Shown here: positions 12,350 through 23,751 of the stretch, piece after piece
Position numbering within the stretch: the stretch's first letter is position 1
Layout: each line of letters starts with the position of its first letter
From: Fasciola hepatica
Taxonomy: Eukaryota > Platyhelminthes > Trematoda > Plagiorchiida > Fasciolidae
Assembly (NCBI GenBank): GCA_948099385.1
Contig: CANUEZ040000205.1
Location: 1,488,001-1,552,000 of the forward strand
Reading direction: 5' to 3'
DNA length: 64,000 nucleotides
Notes under the pieces: model-generated
What the model saw: only the letters and a program-made list of their open reading frames with translations
Database searches by the model: none
Told to the model about the DNA's origin: nothing
Made by a program: the position numbers and the translations under genes

Positions 12350-13760
12350 AACAGTCAAAATGACGGCTTTTCTCGCCCAATAACAAGCCATCGTTGAGAT
12401 GGTGACGATGTTGCTAGAAAAGCCATCACAACTGAAGATGCCTTTTTCGAAGAACTATCAGGTACTGTGTGTGCGACGCTTATCACCTTCGAACGAGTCC
12501 ACAAGGCTATCAAACGTGATTTGCTTCTAATGCAAGTAATCACTTTTTCTCAAACCTCATGACCTAAGAGAACTTACCATGGAGACAAGCTAAAACTTTG
12601 CCACCTTTGTGAACCCTTCTTCGTTTTTGACTTATATCTCATATGATCCCACACAGTATTGGTCCCAGTCTCGTTACGTCTGTTATAATGAAAACAATTC
12701 ACACCGGTCATCAGGAAATAAACCATGTGCAGGCAACAGCAAGAAGTTCCACATACGAACCTGGAATGGATGGTTACATCATCAGTGTTTTTCGCCAATC
12801 CCTGCTATGTAACCAGCATCAAAAATGCCGGAGGCTGTCTCCATGGAGAATCCCAGATTACCCCTTATTAGGACTTTACGTTGATTCAGCTGGATCCAAT
12901 GAAAGTACATCTTACCTCTTGGTTATCGAAGAGTTCAAAAAATGGCCAGAAATATTAGCGCTCAATCCCACCATTTCACATGAAACGATAGCAGCCCTCC
13001 GTCGAATTATTCCATGGCATAGATAACCCGACCAAATAGTGTTCAAAAGCTAACCTCGACTCACACCAGCATTTTTTTTCAAAAATCTAACCAGAAATTC
13101 AATAGCTGACATACATTTCCGACACTGTAACGTCTACAGTCTAATAGGCAAACAGAAAGCATTGTGGATGCATTCAAACGGGCACAACGCTACTCAAAAG
13201 TGAGGGGACGCGGATCAAATCATTCAGAAAGTTTTATTTTTGTACTGGAGAACACCAAAACCAACACTCCAAGAGGTTGATCTCCCGCTGAAATATAATG
13301 GGCGGAAAACTCGAGACTATCCACATTGTCCTACTCCCATCAAACAAAAATCAATGGAGAAAATAGAAAGCTGACTTTGACGTTGGCGCCTCAGTCTATG
13401 CATCGACTTCAGGGCGAGAAATCCGCTGTAGGCTCATGGCTGCTCATTCAGTCAGTGGGGCACCAAAATTTACAAAGTGGAGACAGATAACAGAACATGG
13501 ATTCGCAAACGAGAACCAGCTGCGCAGGCCATATAATGGAACCCTAAACCGTCCACAGGAACACGCAGTCCCACTAGAAAACTTCTTGAATACGTTCAAA
13601 CCAACAACACCGGCAATACAAACAAAAAAGCCGGAAGAAGAGCCAATGCAGAGTCGTTGGTCTGATCAGCTGAGGAAACCTACCGTACGACCACAGCTGG
13701 TTCCTAATCCTCAAAGCTACAAGTACCAAACAAACAGGTATGTGCTGGTAAACTAGAAAT
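12350..13760 (+). pseudogene. Ty3/gypsy pol remnant: integrase region
   Basis: This is the end of a retrotransposon polyprotein, broken by stops and frameshifts. Before the integrase, 12420-12640 resembles the linker between RNase H and integrase (AIKRDLLLMQVI). The clearest part is 12643-13026: zinc-binding histidines in HTGH, then TYEPGMDGYI and LLCNQ, then the catalytic-core start LGLYVDSAGSNES..SYLLVIEEFKKWPEILAL, with the first catalytic Asp at about residue 81. The frame stops at 13024-13026. Beyond it, three frames still carry the downstream integrase: the ALLKS-like helix near 13150-13200, the LFLYWRTPKPTLQ region near 13230-13270, and the C-terminal TWIRKREPAAQA region near 13490-13530. 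The first cysteine of the HHCC finger appears to be Ser. No LTR was found, and reverse transcriptase and gag are not visible. Clearly dead. Confidence 0.8.
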
Positions 13761-14506
13761 GGAAAAAAGGTTTTCAAGCAAGCCATTACCTAGCTCGTGC
13801 TTCTCAGGCTGAGGGGAACAATCGATGATCAATAATTTATCAGATAACTCAGGGAGTTATCCTCTTTCTGATCAAGCGGTTGGCTACGGTCGGATTAAGT
13901 GGTCAACAATCAAGCGAGTAAACGGTTTTACCAACACAGTCGGCCCAAAAGCCACACAAGTGTCCTAGTCTCGGAGTGTTCATTTCCCTATGAATATCGC
14001 GTTGTAATTTCTGTAGTAACAGCAGTCGTCTTGGCGAACGAGGTTGTCGTCATCTGATTTGCCACAATGAGCTGGCGATCGAAATTGAAAGCCGAGATCG
14101 GCTGCGCAAGCCTTTCATTTACACCGTGGAAAAAAATCCGTCGGTCATGACGCTATGAAAGTTCGACCATGTGTTTTTGGCTCATCTCAGATTTTGAAGG
14201 TGAGGTGCAATGTAGTGGGATTGGACGAATCATAAACCGAATCATTTCTCTGTTGCTTACTATATTGGTATGGGTTGACTCGTAGTTAAAATATATCCAA
14301 GTCTCTTTAGCAACCGCTTGTCAGCGCCTGTCCGAAATCCAGGTGAAGTTTCCAGTGGATAAACTAGCAAACAAATGCACAACGGATAGAAAAGAAAATG
14401 AAGAACCGCGCCGCTGTTGGACGAGATTTTACCGTCCACATGCCGTAATTCAGGGAATCAGGTTCTCAAATTGTCCTGCTTTGTTGTTCTGTGGGAGATT
14501 GCAGCC

Positions 14507-14508
<2 letters not shown>
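13761..14508. other. Non-coding stretch, nothing recognised
   Basis: No open frame of note except one running into the (AT)n tract (14343-14564). It may include the 3' remains of the gypsy element, but no LTR is identifiable. Confidence 0.4.

Positions 14509-14544
<36 letters not shown>
14509..14544. repeat. (AT)n microsatellite
   Basis: Eighteen uninterrupted AT dinucleotides. Confidence 0.98.
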
Positions 14545-14548
<4 letters not shown>

Positions 14549-15089
14549 ACGTATATGGAAATAACTATGATGGAATAACTGTAACCAGAAAACATGAGGG
14601 TATTGCAATTTTACTCCCACTAGCTTGTTACCTATTCCGTCGGTATCCGTGTGCCATTATTTATTTGAATACTGTTTACTGACGCATACATATTCAACGA
14701 ACCAAATTGCTACTTTCGAGAAGAAATGAAATTGTTTTCCTATCTACCAGGAATCCTGACTCCTTCTCCAGTAGTATACCCATACTGCATGCGTAATATT
14801 CCTATTTCGCCTAGTTTACATATATGATTTTGAGCTATTCTATCACGTTACCTGAGTCCGAAATTGAACTTTCTCAGCTCTGCAAAAAAATAATTGTATA
14901 ACACTTCCATTTAAGCAAATCGAACTGGAAGATATCCTCATCGGCTAAATATTATCCAGATAAACTAACCAAAAGATTACCACCATCATGAGTAGAAAAC
15001 GTTTGACTGGAACTGTGGCCCTTTTGCGCAAACGTGAATTTAGGAAACTCTGAGCCTCTAGTATGAAGCATAATAATATACAAATAATC
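14545..15089. other. Non-coding stretch, nothing recognised
   Basis: AT-rich sequence between two dinucleotide tracts. The frame at 14952-15179 (minus) runs through the adjacent TA-rich tract and is not gene-like. Confidence 0.45.
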
Positions 15090-15119
15090 ATATATACATA
15101 TATACATATATATATATAT
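15090..15119. repeat. Interrupted (TA)n microsatellite
   Basis: TATATACATATATACATA... interrupted by C at two places, about 30 bases. Confidence 0.9.
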
Positions 15120-17779
15120 GCCTAAATATATGGCAGACAAAAGATACGAAAGATACAAATGTGCTGAACGAAATTCCAAATAGAACTAATAAAAGTCTAA
15201 CAGAATTATTCGTTCAATGTGGTTAGTCGAAGGTGAGATGGCCTCATCTCATTAGATCATAGCTTTAAATTCGAATCCGACTACAAAGGCATAGCAGTGT
15301 TGCACCACAATGCTGTCTCTCCAGTTTATTGAAGGATCATCACATTTGGTTAGAAGTTATGCTTTTGCTGTCATACTCTAACCATGTATATATTGTAATA
15401 AAGAGGCTGTTGGCAGCCATATTGTTGTTTGAATAATATAAGTGTACTATCCTAGTGATGAACGTGCTGAGCCTTCGTGGTAATGGAGTTATGTGTGTTT
15501 ACATGTTTCGCAGATCAAACACGAGCAACCGCAAAGAAAAACACTGATCTTTGCATAGTGTAGCATATATGTGTATATGATCAAGCATGATTCCAACACA
15601 CATAATTGTGCAAGTCCAAATAGTAAATGGAGAAGAAACGAGGAAGGAACAAGAAGCAGCAAATGATATGTGTGAATTCAATAACGGTAAAAAATTCGTT
15701 AATGAAAATCAGGTAGCCGCACCAGTTACGGTCCATTCAGTTGTTATTTATGGAAATTATTGGCGTTTCATGAATTTGAAACACCACTGGCCCAAAGTGA
15801 CATAATAATAAGGAAAATTAAAGCCACACCAGATCATGATTTTGCAGCATCTCAAAATGGTGAATACTGAAGAACAGTATACATTTGTTGCCTGCAAGTA
15901 AAATTATGAAACTGGACAAACAAAAGTAATCACAGGGACCCAGGTACATCACCACACTAAGGGTGAAATACCAAACAGCTATTTCTCTCCGTATGGCAAT
16001 GGCTGAAGCAAACTTCAACTGGCAGACCTTCTTCGACAAGATTTTAGCTTTAAAAGCAGTCATTAGATCAACTGGAATTGGCGTCATCGGATCCTGATAT
16101 GCGACTACCGAATGATGGTATATTACGACGTTAAACGGCTTCGTCATTCATTTAACCTGACCCCTATTGCCTAACTCATTTGGAATTATATGACTCATTT
16201 TGTTATCTCTGAGCTCAAGTAAAACCGATAACGCATACTCCTACGGTATACCTAAGCTGCACGAGGTCAAAGTGCCACATCGACCACCATTACCCATGAA
16301 AATTCCTCAAAACATCTGTTGTCGAAATACATGGTGAAATTTCTTGTAAGCGTTCATAAATTATTGGTTAGAAAACATCATCGAGAACACATTCAAAATT
16401 GCAGAACTTTAACGGCTTGTCAGGATACAAAATGGATCATTTGGTCTCGTTTGATATGCTGTCGTTACTCACGAATCATCCTAGAGATCATAGGTTTCAT
16501 CTTAGATGATAGCTTTTCCATGCAACTTGAATTTGGTATACTAGTATCAGTTCTTGAAAAATTGATACTACTGTACCCGACAGACTTATACCCCCCTAGA
16601 CCCGGCTTATTGGCAGATCAATTACGTTACAATAGGAGTTCATTGGTTCCTGATTAGGCTAATATAGTTAGGGTTCGTCATTCAGAAAACGCAAGCAACA
16701 TCCATGAATGTTCTGAATTTTACTGAGAATAGGATGAAGATACTTTGGCTTACCAGCATTACCTGGCTGGTAAGAGACGGCTTGGATCGCAGATGAATCT
16801 ACCGGTCTACATCTGGATATAATTCTTGGAATTCAGTCAAACTCGAGAAGCACATTTCACCCCCCATCCTTCTTCCTTCAATATCCATCTGACTACGAGG
16901 GTCGATGGAATGATCGCAGATCTACTTACCAAAGAGGCCCTTGGACAGGGGATTATTTGCACTTTGACAGCCATGTACCTATGGCAGATGAACTCAACCT
17001 GGTTCAAAACGCTTCGCATTTTGGGAATTATTTCTACAGAAGTCATGAATGGCGAAGAATAAAGATAGTTGAAAAGAAATTCTGTCTAAAAAGCCTTTCG
17101 TGATGGATTCATTTGAAAGTATAGCACTACTAAGGCCTTCAGACAAACGACTGAGTCTGCGGTGGAATTACTTAGCACAGTTCACATTTCAGTCATAGTT
17201 GATGGTATTATTGCTTAGACAAACGACGAACTTGGTCAGCAGTAGATCGACCTCATCATATAAGTGATCTCAACATAGCCTATCAAACAATTTGGGGACC
17301 CGCACCCTCGTTAAAACAATGTCTACCTCCGTAAAACAAGCCTTTCTGATTTTCCAATCGAAATTTGAAAACGTAGCAACGTTGAGACAGTTACGTATCT
17401 GATCGAAAAAACATTATAAATTAGGTATGATAGTAGGTGACGCAATAAGAGTCAGGTCAAATGCATGATGGCAACGTTCAACACCGTCGGATGCTGTTGT
17501 CGATGGTCGCTTCCCAAGGTCCGGTGACGCCACACATAGATGAAGCTTTGTATGGAGTCGGCAAAAGAAACAGCTTGTTGATTTGCCTTCATCAAGATGT
17601 AACAGTGATGAAATTGTCGCATCTTAGCAACAGCCGAAGCCGTGAGCATTCGACTCTACAATCCTCCCCTGTGCGCTCAGAAACAATGTGTGCAAGCACT
17701 TAAACTTCCATGGCCCACTTCTTGTTCCCGAACACGTGTGCAACCACTCGAACATTCTTCGCTGTGATCAATTTCACAT

Positions 17780-17784
<5 letters not shown>
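15120..17784. other. Stretch with several unrecognised open frames
   Basis: The longest frames are 15818-16147 (minus, 109 codons), 16319-16657 (plus, 112 codons), 16826-17062 (plus, 78 codons) and 15587-15805 (plus, 72 codons, true ATG). None shows a domain I recognise, and they overlap antiparallel frames. A B-box-like word (ATTCGAATCC, near 15270) is present, but no tRNA-type stems can be drawn around it. Confidence 0.35.

Positions 17785-17810
<26 letters not shown>
17785..17810. repeat. (CA)13 microsatellite
   Basis: Thirteen uninterrupted CA dinucleotides. Confidence 0.98.
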
Positions 17811-17815
<5 letters not shown>

Positions 17816-18240
17816 ACAGACAGATTTGGATGATCATCCCCTTAGTTGGTTTGAGTCATATTTAATGTTATGCATTGGTATGAGTACGAATAACTGGAAA
17901 CGAGCTTGTTCACCACGCTGTTTTGTTCTCAATGTGTTCTGTGGGATTCTTCGTACATATTTTAAAATCCAGTTCATTTTCTGCTTGTGAACCTTGGCTT
18001 AGCTAGCCGAATTCTAATCTCCAACCTTAGGTCTACTGAGTAGGTAATCCTTCAACTAATCTGGTGTAGTACGACCATTAGTTTCCAGTTAGATCCTTGC
18101 TAAAGTTGCAAACCGCACTTTGAACGATATTTGATGAGCCTTCTGATTTACAATAATTTACTGTTTGAATGACACGCGTAGCTCGGTTGTACAAGCAGTG
18201 GAATTTTTTTCATGAAATCGGCCTTACTCCTGACCTATGA
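17811..18240. other. Non-coding stretch, nothing recognised
   Basis: Open frame fragments only; no motif recognised. Confidence 0.45.
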
Positions 18241-18567
18241 ACTTATGTGGTTACATTTCACTACAAGTCTCAGGGTCTGGTTGCTTATAGTTCCTTACAG
18301 TGTTGTGGACCTTTATGGTCATGGGATGTTTACCACTTCCAAGGCACCCATGCACAAGCGTATGATAAAAAAATAAGAATATCCATGCTATCTCTACCAC
18401 CTGGTACCTTTTGCTATCCAGTTAAAGAGAAAATACCCAATATATTTCTTGTGGACTTTTCAACAAAATCCTTTCATGTATGTAACTTGACTCATCCATG
18501 TTATCTCGAGTTAGAAAGTCATGCACCAGACATTTGTTTTATTGAGCGCTTACGTTCCACAATATGA
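18241..18567 (+). other. Unrecognised open stretch, possible exon or gene fragment
   Basis: A 109-codon open stretch with balanced amino-acid composition (e.g. SSLQCCGPLWSWDVYHFQGT, and LSLPPGTFCYPVKEKIP). It has no in-frame ATG at its start. An AG that could act as a splice acceptor lies inside (near 18273), but this is only suggestive. The 200 bases that follow also show sense-like words in shifted frames (near 18570-18660), as expected for a decayed gene. I know no family match. It lies just beyond the 3' end of the minus-strand LINE. Confidence 0.2.
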
Positions 18568-18689
18568 CAGTGTTGTTGAAATCAAATGTTGTTCACTTGG
18601 TTTTGCTGAAGATGAACCTCTACTCAGCTCTAGTGAAAGAACATTGAGCAAATGGAAATAAGTCATTCAGAGCACATATTTGCAGAAAC

Positions 18690-18876
18690 TGTTACAGGTT
18701 CCATCAATAGTATCAGCTACTGATGCTTTTATTGAGCTTTCAATTCGGGCTGGCACTTATAAGGCCTTGACCTGCTGGATCAAGGGGAAGAGCTCAGTCA
18801 GTCTTCAGTCTTCGGGTAAAGGGCAATGGGAAGTCATCCCGTATGAGCCCCATCACATCGTACTCTGTTGACTCGG
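18690..18876 (-). other. Probable 3' untranslated region of the CR1-like LINE
   Basis: On the minus strand this directly follows the last sense codons of the LINE ORF2 and contains a polyadenylation-type AATAAA near 18725-18735. The outer boundary is inferred; no terminal microsatellite typical of CR1 elements was found. Confidence 0.4.
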
Positions 18877-20061
18877 CTAGATGTCGATGCTCCGCCAGTA
18901 ATCCTTCTGGGTCTGATCCAATTTCCTCCTAAATAATGTCTCGGTTTCCTCTTCCACCACTTCGGTCGGTAGAGTTTTCCAGAGATTGATCACTCTCCTT
19001 GGCAATCGATAGATGGCCGGTAGGCCGGTGGAATGCACCTTACGAAGCGTCAGAGAGTGTCCTCTGGTACGATCATTATTCCTGAGCGGGAATTCCGAAT
19101 GAAGTTCTCGGCCCAACTCACCACGGATTATTCGCCTGGCATAGATGAGGTCGCCTCGAAGACGTCGATAGGAAGTACATGTGAGACATACAGCAGTCGG
19201 ATAGTGTCCAGGGCTAAAGGATCAAATGAACGGCGAATGGAACCAAGTATCCTCCACGTTGAGACGCACTCTGTCTCAGTGTGTACTCTTGTCTTCAGAT
19301 TGTTGGTGACAACAACTCCGAGGTCCTTTTCCTCATGCGTGTTACAGAGTACGATACTCGCAAGGCAGTAGCCGGAAGTATCGTTGGGGCCACCAATCCT
19401 TATGCTCGCGTATTTTTCCATGTCAATCGGTAGACCTCAGGTGGTCGATCAATTGACGAGAGCCTGCAGATCCTCCTGTAGTATCTCGCGATCCTCTGAA
19501 GACCGAATGGTGCGCCAGATCTTTAGTTCATCGGCGTAGATAAGGCATTTGGATCGAATGGTCTGTGGTAAGTCGTTCACAAACACTGGAAACAACGGGG
19601 GTTCTAGCGCGGAGCTTTGCTGCAAGCCACTGCTAACTGGATACCACACGGACTGTGAATGTGCAACTCTTACGGAAAAGCTTCTCTTGACCTAGATATC
19701 CTCAATCCAGTTGAGCATGGGCCCTGAGATGCCGATGGCCCGGAATTTCAGCAACAACCCATTGTGAGAAACTTTATCAAACGCCTTACTAAAGACCACA
19801 AAGATGACGTCCGTGCTATATCCCTTGGCCTTGGGGTTCAATCAACTATCATGGGCAATCAACAGGTTTGACAGACATGATCCATTCCGCCAAAAACCGT
19901 GCTGCTCAGTACATAGCAGTTGACAGAGCTCCAGATGTTCCCGTATGTGAGCAGCCACCAGGTTTTCCATGACCTTTCCAGCTGCGGAAGTGAGGCTGAC
20001 TGGGCAGTAGTTGGCCGAGGTGGATTTTGTCCCACCCTTGTACAGCAGAAAAACGACTGTT
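18877..20061 (-). pseudogene. LINE ORF2, C-terminal half of reverse transcriptase
   Basis: The part nearest the insertion reads VVFLLYKGGTKSTSANY, then a shifted stretch with the F-x-KAFDKVSHNGLL catalytic-Asp region near 19790. At 19649-19449 comes the palm: SSGLQQSSALEPPLFPVFVN, where PQGS has changed, followed by CLIYADELKIWR. The invariant Y-A-D-D box is YADE, replacing the second catalytic Asp. From 19421 to 19128 comes the thumb (EKDLGVVVTNNLKT, ILGSIRRSF). From 19116 to 18877 comes the C-terminal RGHSLTL...RVINLWKTLPTEVV...LDQ tail, ending close to the usual end of CR1 ORF2. Several stops and frameshifts. Confidence 0.85.
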
Positions 20062-20879
20062 GCGACTATCCCGATGTCTAGGGCTGTGAATCTAGCAGTA
20101 ACTTAGTTTCTCTAGCTACACGCACGATATGGGCAGAACACGATTACGGGCAGCAGAACAAATTCCAATCGAATAACCGTGTTTATCGATGATTCGTGGT
20201 TCTAAATAATACAATAAGCATAAATATACAGCAAATAAAAGACTTACAGCCAGGTGAGAAACCAAGAACAATGAGCAGTAAGCTTCCGAAAATCGGGACA
20301 GCGCAGAAAATAAAAACGGTCCACCTAGCAGGCAGCTGAACGAAACTGTAGCGCAGTTCGGTTGTGGTACAATCAATAAATCAAGAACGTTTATCGTCAA
20401 AGATCAATAAATCGATTACACGCGTGAATTCGACTGTGGTTGCACTGGTAAAAAGTGTCATTACCAAATAAGTACAAATAAGCTAAGTCTGTGGAGTAAA
20501 CAAGAGTACGTGCCAACATGAATGGGCGAATCCAGCAATAGATCTGTTAATGCTGTTGACGCATGACGGCCAATAGTGGAGTGCACTGACAGAACGCTAA
20601 GACTGGGAGTTCGAGCCTCCGTTCGGCAGTACAAATGAAACACTCAGAAAGATTATATAACAGTAGAAGTGTAGACCTTCGGGAAAACAAGGTAACGAAC
20701 AAAAACGTGAACTGTTCATGTAATAAGCACCATGAAACTCAAGTATAAGCTGATGTGATACCTTAGAAACAGGGAAAATACATTACGAATGTCTGGGGTT
20801 CACGATGCATGCACTCACTACTGATAAGTAACTAAACAGAAGGCAGAAGGAAAAACTCTAATTACGATTCGTAATTAAC
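20062..20879. mobile_element. Insertion of unknown type splitting the LINE reverse transcriptase
   Basis: The reverse-transcriptase frame breaks between ...LPRDWKK and VVFLLYKGG, residues that are adjacent in intact elements. The intervening 818 bases are flanked by the same 10-bp word AACGACTGTT (20052-20061 and 20880-20889), which fits a target-site duplication. The insert has no recognisable protein; open frames at 20116-20400 and 20461-20643 are unremarkable. It contains a tRNA-type B-box word (AGTTCGAGCC, about 20608-20617) with GGAG/CTCC stem arms, suggesting a SINE or SINE-containing element. A perfect 7-bp stem, AATTACG/CGTAATT (20860-20876), sits at its right end. Class unresolved. 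Confidence 0.6.
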
Positions 20880-21505
20880 AACGACTGTTTTTTCCAATCC
20901 CGGGGTAGATTACCAGTGGCCAACGATAAATTGGACAATCGCGTCAGTGGTGTAGTTAGTTGGTCCCGCATATCTTTCAACATCAACGGATGCACTTCGT
21001 CCGGTTCCGGAGACTTATGGGCTTTGAAGAAATTGCGCATCTTATTCACTTCCGGCTTCCCAAAATCATGCATAATGAACAGCTGCAAGCCATCCACCAT
21101 CGGGATTGGCACACCTGTATCCACAGAATAAACTGACAGATATTGCTTGGCTAATGTTTCAGCCTTTTCTTCATCTGTTGCAACCATTTCGTCGGTGTTC
21201 ATCAGCGCCGGGATACAGACATTCGCTCTGGTGCGGCGCTTCATGTATGCAAACAGGCACTTGGGTGCTCGCACTGCATCAACCGCAAGGGCCTCCTCGA
21301 AAGCCATCTGCTTTATCCGCCTTTGTTCGGTACCATGGGTACGAATACTACGATAAAGATCATAACCCTCATATGTAGATCGGAACCACTGCCAAGCCCG
21401 ATTTCGTCGTTTGAGCAGGCGTCTGAGCTCCAGATCAAACCACGGCGGGCCCTTCATCCGGGGTCCACGTCGGTTGAGGGGGCAGTAGGTATTCATTAGG
21501 TACAA
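20880..21505 (-). pseudogene. LINE ORF2, N-terminal part of reverse transcriptase
   Basis: An open frame of about 208 codons covers the region between endonuclease and reverse transcriptase and the first reverse-transcriptase blocks: GPPWFDLELRRLLKRRNRAW (the connector typical of CR1-like elements), VCIPALMNTDEMVATDEEKA, FFKAHKSPEPDEVHPLMLKD (block where K-S-x-G-P-D is expected; here SPEPDEV) and LATGNLPRDWKK. It is cut off by the insertion just after DWKK. This is the least damaged part of the element. Confidence 0.85.
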
Positions 21506-21526
21506 GATACCGTCACGAATAAACGC

Positions 21527-22375
21527 TCAAACTTTGTTCACATCGCGGTGGACATCTGAATCCGTGGAAAACCAGTTGACGTCTAATGCCACTCTCCGGG
21601 CATCTTCGAATGGAGTGCGCCAAACACTACGTCCAATGTGTGGTCTAAGGGATGGACAAGAACCACTCCGCCAGTGAATTTCTGGCATCATGTGGTCACT
21701 GCTTCCAAGTGGGGGGAGATGCTCAAACTTATCGACGTCCGAGCTCCTGGGAGAAAACATCAGATGTAGAATGGAGCCTTGACTGGATTGCCTCCGGGTT
21801 GATTCCTGAACATGTTGGTGTAGTGCCAGTTCTTGGACCGTTGCCAGTAATTTCCGAGAGAGAGGATCTACACCGGCCGCCGTCCTGCCTGATGTCCAAT
21901 CAAAATGCGGAGAATTGAAGTCTCCCAAGAAGAGGCAGTGGCCGTGGCACACGCATCTCCTCAGTAAATTCATCATATTTGAAGGAGTGACCGCAGGTGG
22001 CCGATAGATGACTCCAACTGTCCTAAGGCCTCCGGCGGTAAGCTTGAAGCGACACCAGATAGCTTCACCGAATTTTTGCGGATCTGCGAACGCCTCTCAC
22101 TGCGCTGTTTGGATGTCTGATCGGACAAACAATGCTACGCCTCCACCAGCCCAGATAGATTTTATATCGACTCGGAATAGGGTGAAGCCAGGGACGGATA
22201 CCTCAGAGTCTAGAACACTGTTACTCAGCCACGTCTCTTTCAGTGTTATCATAGTAGGTGAGCTGGACTGCAACAAGTGATCCAGGTCAGTCTCTCTTGT
22301 TCAGCAGACCATCGACGTTGGAACACAGGATAATGACGCTGCCTCGGCCTGCTACCAACTCCGTTTGTTCAGGGC
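21527..22375 (-). pseudogene. LINE ORF2, AP-type endonuclease domain
   Basis: The domain begins near 22350 with a VIILCSNVDGLLNKRD-like start (the usual 'N-x-D-G-L-L-N-K' opening of CR1 endonucleases), continues through frames broken by stops, and is cleanest at 21976-21527. There the motifs LFLGDFNSPHFDW (metal-binding D and N) and LGSSDHMMPEI (catalytic S-D-H) are intact. Apurinic-endonuclease-like domains nick the target DNA to prime reverse transcription. At least two frameshifts and several stops separate the pieces. Confidence 0.8.
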
Positions 22376-22379
22376 ATCC

Positions 22380-23504
22380 TAGCTTGAGGGGACTGACAGG
22401 GACTTTAGCGTCAGTGGCCTCCACCGGAAGTGAGGCCGCCGTTTCTGCACCCGAAAACCCCAAATGATCAAGTCCGTTTCCCCTTGTTCCTTTCGGCCAC
22501 GTCGTTCGATCAACGCATTTTCATATTTCTCACGATCCGCAAGATCTGAATCTTGGTGCAACCGCACTTGCTCGCCTTTTAGCCCGTAGGATCTTCCTAA
22601 AATAGACGTTGCGGCTTCCTCAGATTCCAGCACTACTTCCAGTGGACGGGAACATCCAGCCTCACTGGCTTTGCTTATTTGGAAGGCTGATTCCACCCGC
22701 ATTTTCTCCACAGTTTCCTTCTTCCTGGAGACTCGCGATATAGTGGTCCAGATGTGCCTGTTCCGTGGTCTCCTTTGTCTCAGGCAAGATCATAATTAGG
22801 AAACACTGTTTCCTTGACGGTGGCGCTCTTCGTGGACGACCCGCTGTTGTTATCCAGGCTGGTTTTCTTCCATCCACGGTGGTGCTATGTTGGCTGAGTG
22901 TTGTACCTATGATACCGTCCTCTGCTTGAGTGGCCACATCAGTGCCAACTGGGTCCGCATTGTGGCGAACAGACTTAGATAGCTTCTGGCGTTGACGGCT
23001 TTTTGTTCCGGTTGGCTCAGTTACCGATGTTGATGCCACCTCTGCATACCTAGCACAGTCAGAAATAGATACCTCGGCGGAATTTTCCCCTTCGAACGGC
23101 GATAATGACGGTGCGAGTGATGATATTGGCAAAGGAAGAGATGATGGTGCCGCTGATTCTGCTGCTATTGATGGTGATGAACTGATTGATGGTGCTGATG
23201 ATGATGATGATGACGACGACGACGACCACGAAAATGATGACGCTGCTGTATTTGTGACAGGAAGAGCCATTTCCGCCGACTGCTTTGCAGGCCACACAGG
23301 TGTTGATAGCTCGGTGCATCTGATGTACAACACATTCAGCAACTTTGCACGGCATTTTTCCACGGCTTCTTAAAGATCACCACTTATTTCGAAACACTCA
23401 AGACTGGCCCAACCATCGCACTGAAGAGATCTGTCGTGTGGTTGAAAAACTTTTGAACAAACTAGGCATTTGGATGCAACATTTTTGACTCCTTTTGGAG
23501 GCAT
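22380..23504 (-). pseudogene. LINE ORF1 with PHD-type zinc finger and Ser-rich linker
   Basis: Starts at the ATG of MPPKGVKN (23504). Next come CLVC...LQCDGWASLECFEI and, after one in-frame TAA at 23370-23372, a continuation EAVEKCRAKLLNVLYIRCTE; this spacing of Cys residues fits a PHD finger as in CR1 ORF1 proteins, with the final Cys pair partly lost. A serine run follows, encoded by a GAT/GAC trinucleotide tract on the plus strand (about 23190-23240). After a frameshift near 22690, the tail RLHQDSDLADREKYENALIE resembles the conserved C-terminal 'R...L..E...R...GE..L.I' block of such ORF1s. ORF1 proteins bind the element's RNA. Confidence 0.7.
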
Positions 23505-23749
23505 TGTGGGCAAATTATAGTCCACAGAATGGTACAACCACAGAAAATACAATTCCAAGTATCACGCCGAGAGACCTGCCGGTGGAATGGAAATCTGTTT
23601 TTCTTCGAAGAATATCAAGACTCAGGAACAGAATAACATCGCAAAAATTTACGCAAAACAAAGCCCTTCAGTTGACTCGTTTTGAACCGAGCGCGATAAA
23701 CACAACAGTGTTTTCATGGCTTCATTGAGATCAATAGTGGAAAGTACAA

Positions 23750-23751
<2 letters not shown>

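Larger units (their letters stand above)
18860..23504 (-). mobile_element. Degenerate CR1-like non-LTR retrotransposon (LINE)
   Basis: Reading the minus strand from right to left, the element shows ORF1 with a PHD-type zinc finger (from about 23504), a Ser-rich linker, an ORF1 tail, an AP-type endonuclease (about 22360-21527), then reverse transcriptase (21505-20880 and 20061-18877) interrupted by an inserted segment. This order is that of CR1/Jockey-group LINEs. Without the insertion it is about 3.8 kb, so nearly complete but with stops and frameshifts throughout and a damaged catalytic motif; it cannot move by itself. Flanking target-site duplications could not be identified, and both ends are approximate. 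Confidence 0.85.

Noticed and set aside
14343..14682. Open frames with an Ile-Tyr run
   Set aside because: These are produced by translation through the (AT)n tract.
15230..15300. tRNA gene or SINE around ATTCGAATCC
   Set aside because: The B-box-like word is there, but no T-arm or acceptor-stem pairing can be drawn and no A box is visible.
17688..17990. 100-codon plus frame with a His-Thr run
   Set aside because: The His-Thr run is just the (CA)n microsatellite being translated; no other gene signal.
21106..22280. Plus-strand open frames of 70-90 codons within the LINE
   Set aside because: They are antisense shadows of the endonuclease and reverse-transcriptase frames.
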